A stretch of DNA of 56,389 nucleotides, from positions 2,969,286 through 3,025,674 of the forward strand of contig BFEA01000014.1 in assembly GCA_003427395.1 (NCBI GenBank). The letters are read 5' to 3'. The DNA comes from Chara braunii (lineage: Eukaryota; Streptophyta; Charophyceae; Charales; Characeae). Shown piece by piece: positions 9,785-19,539 of the stretch (its first letter is position 1; the number at the start of each line of letters is the position of its first letter). A program made the position numbers and the translations under genes. The notes beneath the pieces are model-generated. The model did no database searches and was not told the origin of the DNA. It saw only the letters and a list, made by a program, of their open reading frames with translations.

Positions 9785-9845
9785 TGGCAACCTGCTGTTG
9801 GAGGTGATAGGAGCATCCGCCAATAGCAAGCCCCAGTTTATAGAT

Positions 9846-9892
9846 GGCTCCAATCTATTGGTGGGGAGCATCACCTGCTGGAATTATTACTG
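9846..9892 (-). repeat. LINE-tail module, truncated copy
   Basis: GGCTCCAATCTATTGGTGGGGAG then CACCTGCTGGAA is kept. The GGGAC start of the module is missing, and the 3' end of a T element follows directly. Confidence 0.75.
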
Positions 9893-11275
9893 TTCTTTTT
9901 TCTTTTTTCTTTTTTCTTTTTTTTAAGCCCAGGTTGTTGTAGAGGTGGGATACTAGACGCATGGCAGTCACCCACAGTACTCGGCCACTCGGTTGTCCAG
10001 ATGAACCCCTCTGAAGACCCCACCCACCCTTCCTCTTATCTTTTGCTCTGGCGCGCCCCCAACCCCCCTGTCCTACCCTACTGTTAACCACCCAGGACCA
10101 TCACCCATTGCCATCTTGGCGGGGTGACCTGGCCAGACAGCGGTTGCAGGTACCAGGGCTAAGCAGAGATGCCTACCCCCTGCTCAGCCCCGGTTGAAGC
10201 AGACGCCGTGCAAGCCTGATTGCACGGGGACTTCGGGAGCTAGGTTTGAACATGCTACTACAGGTCTTCATGAGGGTGCACAGTGACTCCCATCTCGCTT
10301 AGTTGTGTGGTGATGATAGAGAGCTGGGTATCCTCCGGTGTGTCCCTGGAGCCCGTTCCGGCCATGACACCCCCGACATCCCGTACTAAGGAACTGCTAT
10401 GCCAGCCTCAACCCTATGCTACGTACTAGGAGGATAGCCAACCCTAGTCATGAGTTATGGACTGAGTTTCTTTATCCTTATGTTGTCTTTTTACTACAGT
10501 GTACTATGATGTTGATGGTAGAGAGATGGGGATCCTCTGTTCCCTCGTATATCCCTGGAGCCCGTTCCAGCCCCGCGGTAAGGTGCCGTATCTTCTGATA
10601 CCCCCGACATCCGTACTAAGGACTGCTATGCCAGCCTAAACTCTAAGCTACGTACTAGGAGGATAGCTCACCCTCAATCGTGAATCATGGACTGTCTGTA
10701 TTGACCCTGGATAATCTCTAAGCCCTGTGTTTGTATGGTAATCTGAGAGCAGACAATCCTCTGTTCCCGTGTATGTCCCTGGAGCCCGTTCCGGCCCTGC
10801 GGTAAAGTGCACTATCTCCTGACACTCCCGACATCCCGTACTAAGGAACTGCCATGCCAGCCTCAATCTTTTGACCACGTACTAAGAGGATGACCAGCCC
10901 TAAGTTACAGTCTGGTATCGAACACAGGACCTTATGTGAATCATGCAAGTGACCTAACCTATTGACATATACTGTGAAATAGTCTGTAGCTGTGCTCTGC
11001 TGGGCTTGAGTAAACCGGACTATGCGAGCCACCCAGCAGTCTCATGGCAAACCCGTAGACCAAGAACATCAGGATACCCACCATTGCCCAGTCCCCACAT
11101 ACAACAACCATGGACTACCCCTTGGGTGGTGCGCAGGCAGTGTCTGTAATAACTAGACTGCATCATTCCAAGGGGGTGGGGGTGTGTGTCCAGCCGTGTG
11201 TCATTCTAACGCCCTGCCGGTGTCCATCCGCAAGGCTGTGGAGTTTTAAACCCGCAACCTCATACCACAAATGAA
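9893..11275 (-). mobile_element. Retroelement T, full-length copy with internal tandem expansion
   Basis: On the minus strand, 11275-11062 matches the head of copy Ta (7797-8000), including the box B-like part. Box A is lost at the 5' end. 10240-9893 matches the 3' part and ends with an interrupted A-tail (poly(T) on the plus strand at 9895-9924). Between them is a tandem array of about 228 bp units (10260-10905). Confidence 0.65.
10260..10905. repeat. Tandem repeat, about 228-bp unit, 3 copies
   Basis: CCGTACTAAGGAACTGCTAT recurs at 10381, 10611 and 10836. Each unit also holds TCCCTGGAGCCCGTTCC, ACCCCCGACATCC and TACGTACTAGGAGGATAG. It lies inside retroelement T. No ORF is seen. Confidence 0.85.
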
Positions 11276-11599
11276 AAAAAGTTTAAAAAGAGTTATTATT
11301 ATTAGTGTTTAGCTGGACGGCTCTGGAGAGCATAGGTGTTTCCCAAATGCTAATACTTCGACAATTTTCCTTTGGAGCTTACCAAATGAAAACATTCCAA
11401 AATTTCAAATTTCCGGAAATTCCTGTCTCCAGTGCCAAAATTTGGAAACTTTTGTGTCCAGCTGGCTTCTGGGTGGAGATGAAAACCACCTGGGAAAGTC
11501 ATTACTGAATGAGCAAGTTTAGTTGATCACTCATGTTTATAGTACGATGGACACGTGACACGACAACATGAGCTCTGTTGGTTTACAGACCACCCACTT
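11276..11599. other. Unassigned sequence
   Basis: A/T-rich, with a short ATTATT run at about 11293. A 67-residue open frame at 11305-11508 has no recognisable motif. Nothing else is seen. Confidence 0.4.
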
Positions 11600-12372
11600 C
11601 TAAATGTCAAGGGATGGTATTCTCAACACACATATAGTGCTGACAAATTCATACTGCCTTCGGGTATACAACTGGCTTCTGGATATATAGACATACATCA
11701 TAAATAGCCTACATCCATGGCTTCCTGAGCACATACATATGGCCTAAGGGCTTACATGCATCTACAGTAACTGTTGACTGGGGGAGGGGTAGAATAGACT
11801 TAGACTCTAGGGTATAGGATACGGTAGTTACCCCAGCAGGTCTGAGTTCCACTTAGCCAAGATAGGGGCAAGCTAGGGGAAGGACGGTAGGACTGTCAGT
11901 CTTGAGTTCCGCTTGGCCTTGGGTAAGCTAGGGGAAGGATGGTAGGCTGTCTGGCTGGGGTACTGACTGCTAGTTAGCTGTCCCCGAAAATAAAACCCAG
12001 GGGTCTGTGATCTCTACAATAAGGATACGAGGTTGGTAGAATATAGTGGTGCCTAGCTTCCAAAGTTCCCGTACAGCGAGGCCTGTCCGATTTCGCTTCC
12101 ACTGGGGCTGGGTTAATAGCTAGCCTTGGTGCCTATCACTACTGTCTCGTCCAAGTCACCCACCTAGCGGTTGGGTGATGGTCCTGAGTGGGTTACACTG
12201 AGGTAAGATAGTTAGGTTAGGGGGTACGCTGGGAGTATCGATGAGTGGTAGGGTGGGAGGTGACCTCGTATCTTAGGACTGCGAAGGCTCATCGCTCCCG
12301 GTGATCCCTGTGTGCCTGGTAATTAGCCTCTACAACATCCTGGACTAAATTTAAGGGGGGAAAAAAAAAAAA
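11600..12372 (+). mobile_element. Retroelement T, 3' half
   Basis: It parallels 8160-8783: a TACACATA-rich segment, then GTTCCCGT, CCGATTTCGCTTCCAC, GGTGCCTATCACTACTG, CACTGAGGTAAGATAG and the 3' end CTACAACATCCTGGAC. It ends in GGGGGG and 12 A at 12361-12372, and is immediately followed by a LINE-tail module. The head is missing. Confidence 0.7.
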
Positions 12373-12515
12373 GGGACTCTGGACCCGATTTCCAGCAGGT
12401 GTTGCTCCCCACCAATAGATGGAGCCTCCCCGAGCATGCTAGTGGTGTCTGCTCTTATCAGCACCCCTAGCATTTACTCGGGTTGTTTTCTTAGGAAAAA
12501 AAAAAAAAAAAAAAA
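12373..12515 (+). repeat. LINE-tail module, complete solitary copy
   Basis: It starts GGGACTCTGGACCCG and has CTCCCCACCAATAGATGGAGCC. The hairpin is CCCGAG-c-ATGCTAGTGGTG, loop TCTGCTCTTATCA, then CACCCCTAGCAT and CTCGGG. A tail of about 20 A follows (12496-12515). It begins exactly at the A-tail of the T element to its left. Confidence 0.9.
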
Positions 12516-13384
12516 GAGTCGAACCTTGGGAAACAAGAGCGCAAAACCTGGTTGACTAGACACAATCCAATGGTGCCAAATTGGCACTCAGAAGATTGTC
12601 ATGAGTCCCAGCAGGAAAATGGCCAGATCCTTACTTAGCATGAATATAGAACCACTGGGGCAAGGGATTTTGGAAAGATCGAGGGCAATGCTAATTCTCT
12701 TCACAGCGGAGAGGTGCTGTCTTCTCCTTTCCCCTCTGTGTTGGGGAGAGAACGGGAGGGTAGTTCTAAAGTTTTTCTTCTACTCCTTTCAGAAATCGTC
12801 AGAAGCCGTTGGGGGGTCTCTGAGTTGTTTGTCTGAAATTTTGCCTATTTCTGAAGTTTTCTACCACTGGGGCCAGAGCCAAAAGCAGTAGATCCAAGGG
12901 AAGGCCAGTGGTTGGTTACCTTAGGCCAGTGGTTGCCAGTGGTTGGTTACCTTAGGACCAGGGCGCAGTCAAAGAAGACAGACAAAAATAAAAAGACCAG
13001 ACCGAGTGCACAGCGCAGTGCTGGGGCTGCTTTCTTTTTTTACCAGTCCTTCCATTCTGGGGAGCAGCAGTCCAGGGGACATTCCCCACTTGAGGAGGTT
13101 TAGTTCTGGTTTTGAATATACAGGAGTCTCTGCCATCCAATCTGAAAATCTCACGGCCACAGAGTGACCAGGTTGAAATATACTGGAAACTAGAGTACAA
13201 CTTCCAGAACAATATGAGCAACCTGATCATCCCTCTCCTCCTCCGGCGTATTTTAGAAGGCCAGTACTTAACGGACAAGGAGGGGCTACAAACCACCCTC
13301 CAACAACAAACAACACTCTTGTGTAAGCCCTCTATCCCAGCGGTGGTAAGAGAACCGTGAGAATGGAGGGCGTATCTGTCGGGC
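12516..13384. other. Unassigned sequence with a small tandem duplication
   Basis: CCAGTGGTTGGTTACCTTAGG is duplicated with one intervening partial unit at about 12904-12957. No gene is supported on either strand. Confidence 0.5.
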
Positions 13385-13438
13385 TGCTCTATCTATTGGT
13401 GGGGAGCGGCACCTGCTGGAAACCGGGTCCAGCGTCCC
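13385..13438 (-). repeat. LINE-tail module, no hairpin
   Basis: In plus-strand order the copy contains CTATTGGTGGGGAGC, CACCTGCTGGAAACC and GGGTCCAGCGTCCC. It ends at the fixed edge GTCCC. The hairpin and A-tail are absent. Confidence 0.85.
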
Positions 13439-13850
13439 TCGAATACCGATCTTGTAACACAGAGACTGCTGTTTGATGTTTCCTGGGGCTGTGGTCGTAT
13501 CTCTTGTCAGCCCGGGGCTCTGTTTTCCCATGTAGCTGCTAGTCATACCCATCCCATCTTGGAGCACCCATTATTCATTAGCCCAGCCCTGTTCAGCAGC
13601 CCCCCTGCTTGTTGTTACCATGTCTGTCCCTTAAACCGTTTAAGCCCGCTACCTTCTCACAACCCAGGTACAACACTTTCGTAGATTTGAGACGTAAAGG
13701 TCTGCAATGTAATGGGATGCGATGCAATGCATTGCAGTGCGATAGAATGCGAATGAAAAAGAGAAGATTATGCCAGTACGAGATCCCGAGTAGGTGTATT
13801 CTCAGCCGCAGAGCAGATGAGAGTTTTGGGGAAGGGGGGGGGGAGAAGGT
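13439..13850. other. Unassigned sequence
   Basis: It contains the 12-bp palindrome GCAATGCATTGC at about 13722-13733 within a run of ATGC-like repeats. No gene is seen. Confidence 0.4.

Positions 13851-13925
<75 letters not shown>
13851..13925. repeat. Poly(G) tract of 75
   Basis: An uninterrupted G run, preceded by shorter G runs. Open frames through it are poly-Gly or poly-Pro artefacts. Its length in the assembly may not be reliable. Confidence 0.9.
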
Positions 13926-13926
<1 letters not shown>

Positions 13927-13969
13927 GGGGGGTTTAGGTGAGGGGAGACCATTGTCTGTGTTGCGTTTC

Positions 13970-14191
13970 ACACCCCAGGTATGCACACCCTGGCAAGAGT
14001 GTCAGCAAGAGGAGGAAAGGGAGCATGATGGGGCTGATGTGGTTGGGGACTATCAGTTGATCTTCCGGGATTGGACAGCAGTCGATCCCAGTGTGCCCCT
14101 GAGATCTGCGACGGACTTCGCAGACCCCGCCTCCCCCACCCCCCCGGGGCTCTCTCTAAACTTTAAGGAAGTTCTGCAGGAGATGATCTAA
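13970..14191 (+). pseudogene. LINE Lb fragment: ORF2 C-terminal tail
   Basis: It encodes DYQLIFRDWTAVDPSVPLRS followed by DFADP, matching the C-terminal tails of Lc, Ld and Lf (pattern F-x-x-W-T/S-x-x-x-P-x-x-P-L/F-R, then F-P-D/S-P/F). Only about the last 50-60 residues of ORF2 survive. The frame ends at TAA near 14189, and the 3' UTR and tail module follow. Confidence 0.7.
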
Positions 14192-14344
14192 GGAACCCAG
14201 CCAGGGTTGAGAGGGAGAGAGGAGGAAGCAGGAATAATATAGCCTGAGACCAGGAGCCCTCCCGGAGTCTCAGGCACTAGTCCAAGCGACCCCCCCCCCC
14301 CAACCTTAGGCTACTCTTCCTAGCCGCTCTTTCCTATTTCATAA

Positions 14345-14488
14345 GGGACACTGAACCCGGTTTCCAGCAGGTATAGCTTCTGCAAAATTGTATCTGGGAT
14401 GCTGGACCCTGTTTCCAGTAGGTGCTGCTCCCCACCAATAGATTGGAGCAACTAAAAATAAAAATAAATTATAAAAATAAAAATAAAG
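14345..14488 (+). repeat. 3' end of LINE Lb: tail modules a and b
   Basis: Two tandem module starts are present: GGGACACTGAACCCGG (14345) and GGGATGCTGGACCCTG (14396). The second carries CTCCCCACCAATAGATTGGAGC. The long hairpin is missing, and an AAAATAAAAATAA tail runs to 14488. Confidence 0.8.
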
Positions 14489-14595
14489 AGTCCAACCTCC
14501 TGATGAGTCAGTAACAGTCCAACAATACAATCTGTCATAAGAGTCCAACCTCCTGATGGGTCAGTAATAGTCCAACAATACAGTCTGTCATAACC
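14489..14595. repeat. Two-copy tandem repeat of about 52 bp
   Basis: GAGTCCAACCTCCTGATG, AGTCCAACAATACA and TCTGTCATAA repeat at about 14489 and 14541 with few changes. Confidence 0.85.
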
Positions 14596-14614
14596 CCCAC
14601 TTTCTCCTTCAAGT

Positions 14615-14616
<2 letters not shown>

Positions 14617-14702
<86 letters not shown>

Positions 14703-15317
14703 NNNNNNNNNNNNNNNNNNNNNNNNNNNNNNNNNNNNNNNNNNNNNNNNNNNNNNNNNNNNNNNNNNNNNNNNNNNNNNNNNNNNNNNNNNNNNNNNNN
14801 NNNNNNNNNNNNNNNNNNNNNNNNNNNNNNNNNNNNNNNNNNNNNNNNNNNNNNNNNNNNNNNNNNNNNNNNNNNNNNNNNNNNNNNNNNNNNNNNNNNN
14901 NNNNNNNNNNNNNNNNNNNNNNNNNNNNNNNNNNNNNNNNNNNNNNNNNNNNNNNNNNNNNNNNNNNNNNNNNNNNNNNNNNNNNNNNNNNNNNNNNNNN
15001 NNNNNNNNNNNNNNNNNNNNNNNNNNNNNNNNNNNNNNNNNNNNNNNNNNNNNNNNNNNNNNNNNNNNNNNNNNNNNNNNNNNNNNNNNNNNNNNNNNNN
15101 NNNNNNNNNNNNNNNNNNNNNNNNNNNNNNNNNNNNNNNNNNNNNNNNNNNNNNNNNNNNNNNNNNNNNNNNNNNNNNNNNNNNNNNNNNNNNNNNNNNN
15201 NNNNNNNNNNNNNNNNNNNNNNNNNNNNNNNNNNNNNNNNNNNNNNNNNNNNNNNNNNNNNNNNNNNNNNNNNNNNNNNNNNNNNNNNNNNNNNNNNNNN
15301 NNNNNNNNNNNNNNNNN
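14617..15317. repeat. (CT)n microsatellite and assembly gap
   Basis: A long (CT)n tract covers about 14617-14700. 14703-15317 is undetermined sequence (N). Nothing can be annotated in the gap. Confidence 0.95.
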
Positions 15318-15333
15318 CCGGGTCCAGCGTCCC
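15318..15333 (-). repeat. LINE-tail module end at gap edge
   Basis: CCGGGTCCAGCGTCCC is the fixed 5' edge of a minus-strand module. The rest lies in the gap. Confidence 0.7.
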
Positions 15334-15424
15334 TTACCATTTCAGGAAAGCGAAAATTGTAAAAATCCAGCAGTTATANAGCCATGCCACGTGTCCATTG
15401 TACTATAGATTAGTTAACACCTGA

Positions 15425-15540
15425 ATTGACATGTAGGCACACATCACTGATCCGATGACCAGCATTGATTGCCCTCAACTGAGGGGATTAACTGGCCATC
15501 GCAATCTAAAGTCTTTATATCCCTATTCTAAATTCCTCAG
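15425..15540. repeat. Repeat R3, shared with 50490-50590
   Basis: AGCATTGATTGCC, GAGGGGATT-ACTG-CCATC and a following TATCCCTATTC stretch match 50490-50590. Both copies sit just beyond the 5' edge of a minus-strand tail module, so R3 is probably part of a further retroelement that carries the module as its 3' end. Confidence 0.6.
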
Positions 15541-16199
15541 CATCTTCAAAAATCACTCTCACAACACGACGGAGAGGAGGGGTGTTTAGAAGTAGGGCTA
15601 AAACATCAATTATAGGAACACCTCGGACGAAAGNCCGTTCCACTATTGCAATTCCTTATATAAGGTTACGTGCACCCTCCTTATCGGAATCAACGAATCC
15701 GCTCAAGTGGGGAGACAGTATGTAGCAAACTTGATAGCGAGATAGCCACGTGGCGAATCCTAACTAATCGTGGGCGTGAAGTCAAACCTGCAGCAGGGCT
15801 CCAATCAATCACACAGGCAGCATGACGCCAACCGTCATCTGTCCGCCAACCCCGGCAATCGCCCCAGTGCCAATCCTTAATGCCCCGCCTGCCATAACAC
15901 GTGGCCAAATCCTTATTATAGGGGAAAGGGAGAACAACAATTCCACATGGCTAGCGGATAAAATCCCGAACTCACTTGCTACTCTTCTATCCTACCCCCT
16001 CACGCCTCCATCCCACTCCTCTCCCCCAATCCCGACCTTCCTGTTTTCCAATCAACCCGATCACCTTCACCTCTCGCCCATCTCCCCCTTCTACTACAGC
16101 CGAAGAGCAGAAGAAGACATCTGGGGGGAGGGGAAGGGGAAGAGGGGAGGGGGCGGCGCACAATAGAAGAAATAGAAGAGATTGCCCAACCTCACTTAC
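15541..16199. other. Unassigned sequence, probable intron of the minus-strand gene
   Basis: Downstream (minus strand) of the splice donor at 16200 the sequence is C/T-rich on the plus strand, with no open frame that continues the exon. An undetermined base lies at about 15634. No acceptor could be assigned. Confidence 0.35.
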
Positions 16200-16898
16200 C
16201 CCTTCATAAGCACCGTCGTTTTTGTAATGCATATCGTTGTTGTTATTATTGTTGATGTTGATGTCCCCGTTGTTATCAACTCCTTTGTTGTTATCACTGT
16301 TGTTTCTATTGTTGTTGTTGTTGTGCGCAGTGCCGTCACGACCAGCGTTGTTGCTGCAGTTATCGACGATGCCATAGGTGACTGCACCGAAATTGTTATC
16401 GATATAGTTGCCGGTCATGCTTGCACCGTTATTAACACCGTCCGCAGTGCCATCTTCGTTGTCGTAGATCCGAGCGATGCTGAAGGAATGATCATTGCCA
16501 TCACCGCTGTCAATCTTGGCGGCATCATCTGCACTGGTGTTGCTGTTGTGAGGGTCTGCCGTGATATCGTCGTCGTCCTCAAAAAAACATTCCTCCAGCT
16601 AGCCGCAGAGACCTTGCCCCTCCTCCAGCTCTTCGCAACAGCGCCGCATCAGTGCCTGAAATTGTGGCCGATCTGTAGGTGCTTCCGGATGGGGGGGCGG
16701 CCCCTCCTCCAACCCCCGCGCAATCTCCAGCATGGATTGCTGGACACTCCGAATCCACGACATGGATGGCACCCTCCTCTCGGTCACAATCATTCGCAAC
16801 ATCGCCACCATCCGGCTTAAAGCCGCCGCTCTCACCTGGGCGGTGCTAAACCACTCGACAGCTCCCAACCGCATCTCGTTCGAACCGTCCATGTCCAT
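16200..16898 (-). pseudogene. Candidate host-gene first exon, Asn-rich, with one in-frame TAG
   Basis: The frame opens at ATG 16898, the first ATG after an in-frame TGA 18 nt upstream. It reads 99 residues, meets TAG at 16599-16601, and continues in the same frame for about 133 residues to a consensus donor (AAGGG|GTAAGTGAG, exon end 16200). Residues 1-60 are helical and basic (STAQVRAAALSRMVAMLRMI). A Pro-rich linker, an acidic segment (EECFFEDDDD) just after the TAG, and a low-complexity Asn tract (encoded by AAC/AAT repeats) follow. The family is not recognised; a nuclear regulatory protein is only a guess. The stop could be a true lesion, a sequencing error or an unannotated intron. Confidence 0.5.
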
Positions 16899-16982
16899 CC
16901 TCCGAACCCCACGTCACACACTACTACACGCTCCTAGTGTTGCCCCTCCTTACTGATGCCACCCCTAGAGGTCCACTACCGA

Positions 16983-16998
16983 CACGCCACGTGGCGTG
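16983..16998. promoter_or_regulatory. 16-bp perfect palindrome with G-box core
   Basis: CACGCCACGTGGCGTG is perfectly self-complementary and centres on CACGTG, the plant G-box bound by bZIP and bHLH factors. It lies 85-100 nt upstream of the minus-strand ATG at 16898, where a promoter element would be expected. Confidence 0.5.
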
Positions 16999-17202
16999 CC
17001 CGTCATCAGCACTGAGGCCACGTCAGATAACAGGGAAACCTGTCCTACCGTGTTGCGCAATGAGCGGGCCGGGCCGTGCCGGCCGGTCCCCCGCGGGAGA
17101 CCAGGGCGCCAGTAGCCCGTAACGCAGGTCGTCAGCAGGTTCTCATTCTCATCCTCCACTGTGACAGAGCACTAGCAGTTAGTTTGTTTTCTAGCAGGTG
17201 TT

Positions 17203-17327
17203 GTTTGTTTTCTAGCAGGTGTTGCTCCCCACCAATAGATGGAGCCTTTCCCTAGGTGCTAGCAGTGTTTGCTCTTGTCAGCACTGCTAGCACTAGAGGG
17301 GGGGTGCTTAAAAAAAAAAAAAAAAAA
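17203..17327 (+). repeat. LINE-tail module with a distinct stem
   Basis: A TTGTTTTCTAGCAGGTGTTG duplication replaces the normal start. CTCCCCACCAATAGATGGAGCC is intact. The hairpin is GTGCTAGCAGTG, loop TTTGCTCTTGTCAG, then CACTGCTAGCAC, followed by about 18 A. All 12 pairs form although the stem differs from that at 12373. Confidence 0.85.
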
Positions 17328-17795
17328 GAGAGCACTGGCAGTTAAACCACCAATAGTTTTTTGACCCTTCCCTTGCCGAGCCCTGAACGCACTGCGCACC
17401 AAGAAAACAGGAAGTGGCACGGGCTGTCGTTTGACTGGTGCCGTCAGCCATGATTCTGCTCCAGTAGGCAGAACCCCGAAACTTGCGGCTTGCATGCAGC
17501 CACATCGGAGCAAAATGGCTGGGAAGCATACTGGTGGTTTAATCCCCTGGTTTCCCCAGGGCAATGAATGCTGCAGCCTGAGTAGTCTATTTGTTTCTTC
17601 TCCAGTCTCCCTCTTGTGATCTTGAGAGGTGGCCTCCTCTTGGGTTGTTGGGCCCAGTTCCCAGCACAAGCTGTGAATAGACGGGAACCTTCTCTTTTAT
17701 TTTTCCTTTTTTTTTTTTCAATGGTGTGCCACACACCATCTCGGAGGTTGCGGACTGGGATGTGTTTCAATTTTCAAAATAATAAAAACAAAAAA
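17328..17795. other. Unassigned sequence
   Basis: Minus-strand open frames at 17259-17669 and 17444-17770 show no domain. A poly(T) run lies at about 17707-17718. GGTGTGCCACACACC at 17722-17737 is a small hairpin. Confidence 0.4.
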
Positions 17796-18003
17796 AGGGG
17801 AAACTGCTCCTGAGTCAGCTTTTTAGTTTGAAATAGGCAAGAAAAGACAAAATGGCACTGATGTCATTGTTCAAGTTTCGAATGTGCAAGTTTAGCGGGG
17901 GTTGAAACTGTGACCTTTTTGTTTTGAAGTGGCATGAATGCAGATTTAGTGGCGGCTTTTTTTGCCCTGAACAGTGTTTTAAGAACTGCTAAAGTTGACT
18001 ATT
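17796..18003. repeat. Single arm of the foldback element FB2
   Basis: The stretch from GGGGAAACTGCTCCTGAGTC through TGCAAGTTTAGCGGGGG and CTTTTTTTGCCCTG to CTGCTAAAGTTG closely matches the right arm of the foldback element at 35345-35805. The opposite arm is not next to it. Confidence 0.85.
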
Positions 18004-18296
18004 CCAAACGCTAGGTGTGACCCAGGAGCCGCTGCCTTTTAAGAACAAAAATAGTGAATTTCATTAAAATTTCGTCCATAGTAATGTTGGAAAACAGGTG
18101 CAAATACTGTGCTTGGAGTGAAAAAGAGAGAAGAGGGGGGAGGGGGGGGAGGGACGGGGGGGGTGAAAACAAGGCTCATGAACAAGGCTCATGCATCCAA
18201 CTATTACGGTTACCCCGAACAGACAATTCCCCTGCCTCCAGGGGCAATCAATGCCAGCAGGTTTGGCAGGACCAAGTCTCAGATGTGGCCGATGGA

Positions 18297-18354
18297 ACGC
18301 TGGACCCCGTTTCCAGCAGGTGAAGCTCCCCACCAATAGAATGTATTGGAGCAA
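18297..18354 (+). repeat. LINE-tail module, no hairpin
   Basis: ACGCTGGACCCCGTTTCCAG, CTCCCCACCAATAGAATG and TATTGGAGCAAC are present. It lacks the hairpin and A-tail and resembles the Lb type. Confidence 0.8.
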
Positions 18355-18690
18355 CCAGCACCGGTTCGAGGAGCAGGGGCTGCTCCTGTAATCCCCTCCT
18401 ACTAGCCGAAACGATGACCGAAACAAGGGGGCCAGAACTGGGGAACCTACGCGGGAGTCACAGAAATGTGTTATAATTGCATTATGGGCCAAAATACAGT
18501 TTCAAATTGCAGTTCAGGCAATGTATACAACCCAGCTTTCTGGCCAGGTAGGGTGCCCAAAAAACAAAAGTGCATTTGCAAACTGTATCTTGCCCCATAC
18601 TGCAGCTATAACTCTCTTTTGTGACTCGGATTTCTATTTGCCTTCCAAACTTTGGAGAAAGGTCACCGTGTTTCATATCCAGGGAAGTGC

Positions 18691-18902
18691 TTTTTTTTTT
18701 TTTTTTTTTCAAACATCATGGGAGGGGAGTAGGGGGGGTGCTGATAAGAGCAGACACCCCCTCTACTCGCCCTACTTGGTAGATGGCTCCGTTCCATTGG
18801 TGGGGAGCTGCACCTGCTGGAAAGCGGGTCCAGCGTCCCTTACATCATAAACATTGGAAAAACAAGGAACAGCATGTGCTGGGAACCGGGCCCAGCGTCC
18901 CA
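18691..18902 (-). repeat. 3' end of LINE Lc: tail modules a and b with poly(A)
   Basis: Reading the minus strand: module a starts at 18902 (GGGACGCTGGGCCCGG) and module b at 18840 (GGGACGCTGGACCCGC). CTCCCCACCAATGGAACGGAGCC follows. The hairpin arms at 18727-18740 and 18755-18768 (GAGTAGGGGGGGTG/CACCCCCTCTACTC) enclose the conserved loop, and 19 A end the element (18691-18709). Confidence 0.9.
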
Positions 18903-19539
18903 TAGAATAAACACAGAACAGGAAACGGTAGGAGAGTTTTGTTCCTGTTTGGATCCTGCGCCTCTTCACCCTGAACGGGCGCCAGATATGCATGTATAAC
19001 TAGCACTTCCAATTTCTCAAGTCACTCCCTGCCTCTTCACCCTCAAAGGGCACCTGATCTGAGAATATAACTGACACTATTAGCCTTCCAAGCTTATATA
19101 TAGGGACCTGACTATCTATTCTGGAGTCAACATTTTGCTCTCATTCTTCACCCTAAACAGGCGCTTGAACTGAGAGTATGACTAACTATTAATGTTCCAA
19201 GATTATAGGTAAGGACCTGGCTATCCATTCTAAAGTTTTCATTTTGCAGAGGAGAATTGCAGAGACCAGGTTTGCTCCCATTTGGCCTTCTTATCCCTCT
19301 TCCTGCGTAATACAAACCTTCCTATACACTCCTGTTTTAAATAGCCTTTTCCAGGACTGTTGACATGAGAAAAAATTCCTCCTGCTTGTAATTGAAAATG
19401 ACTTTTGTGCTATCTGAGGTTTTGTGAGATAAGGCTGAAGACGGGTAACCCAGGTCAGGGAAGGATCTTTCTGGCTGGGGGAGTTATAGCTCCTTCCCGT
19501 ACCAGGATAGTGGGACCAGAACATCCTAAGGTAGAGGGA
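18903..19539 (-). other. 3' UTR of LINE Lc with three diverged direct repeats
   Basis: Plus-strand TTCACCCTGAACGGGCGCC, TTCACCCTCAAAGGGCACC and TTCACCCTAAACAGGCGC recur at about 18964, 19033 and 19146, each followed by a TATAACTRRCACT-like segment. A single related unit is in the 3' UTRs of Ld (about 39813) and Lg (about 52847), so Lc has an expanded version. Confidence 0.7.

Noticed and set aside
13385-13438. T-arm-like GGGTCCAGCGTCCC suggesting a tRNA in the tail module.
   Set aside because: No box A, anticodon arm or acceptor stem. The A-tail lies on the opposite side from where a tRNA 3' end would be.
13817-14191. Poly-Gly protein across the G tract.
   Set aside because: The Gly run is simply the homopolymer. 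Only the part after about 13970 has LINE similarity.
14609-15362. Long open frames across the gap.
   Set aside because: They consist of (CT)n-encoded Leu/Ser or Glu/Arg and undetermined bases.
16182-16820. Plus-strand Val/Ile-rich membrane protein.
   Set aside because: It is the antisense of the Asn-rich frame. The minus strand has the start, the donor and the promoter-like palindrome.
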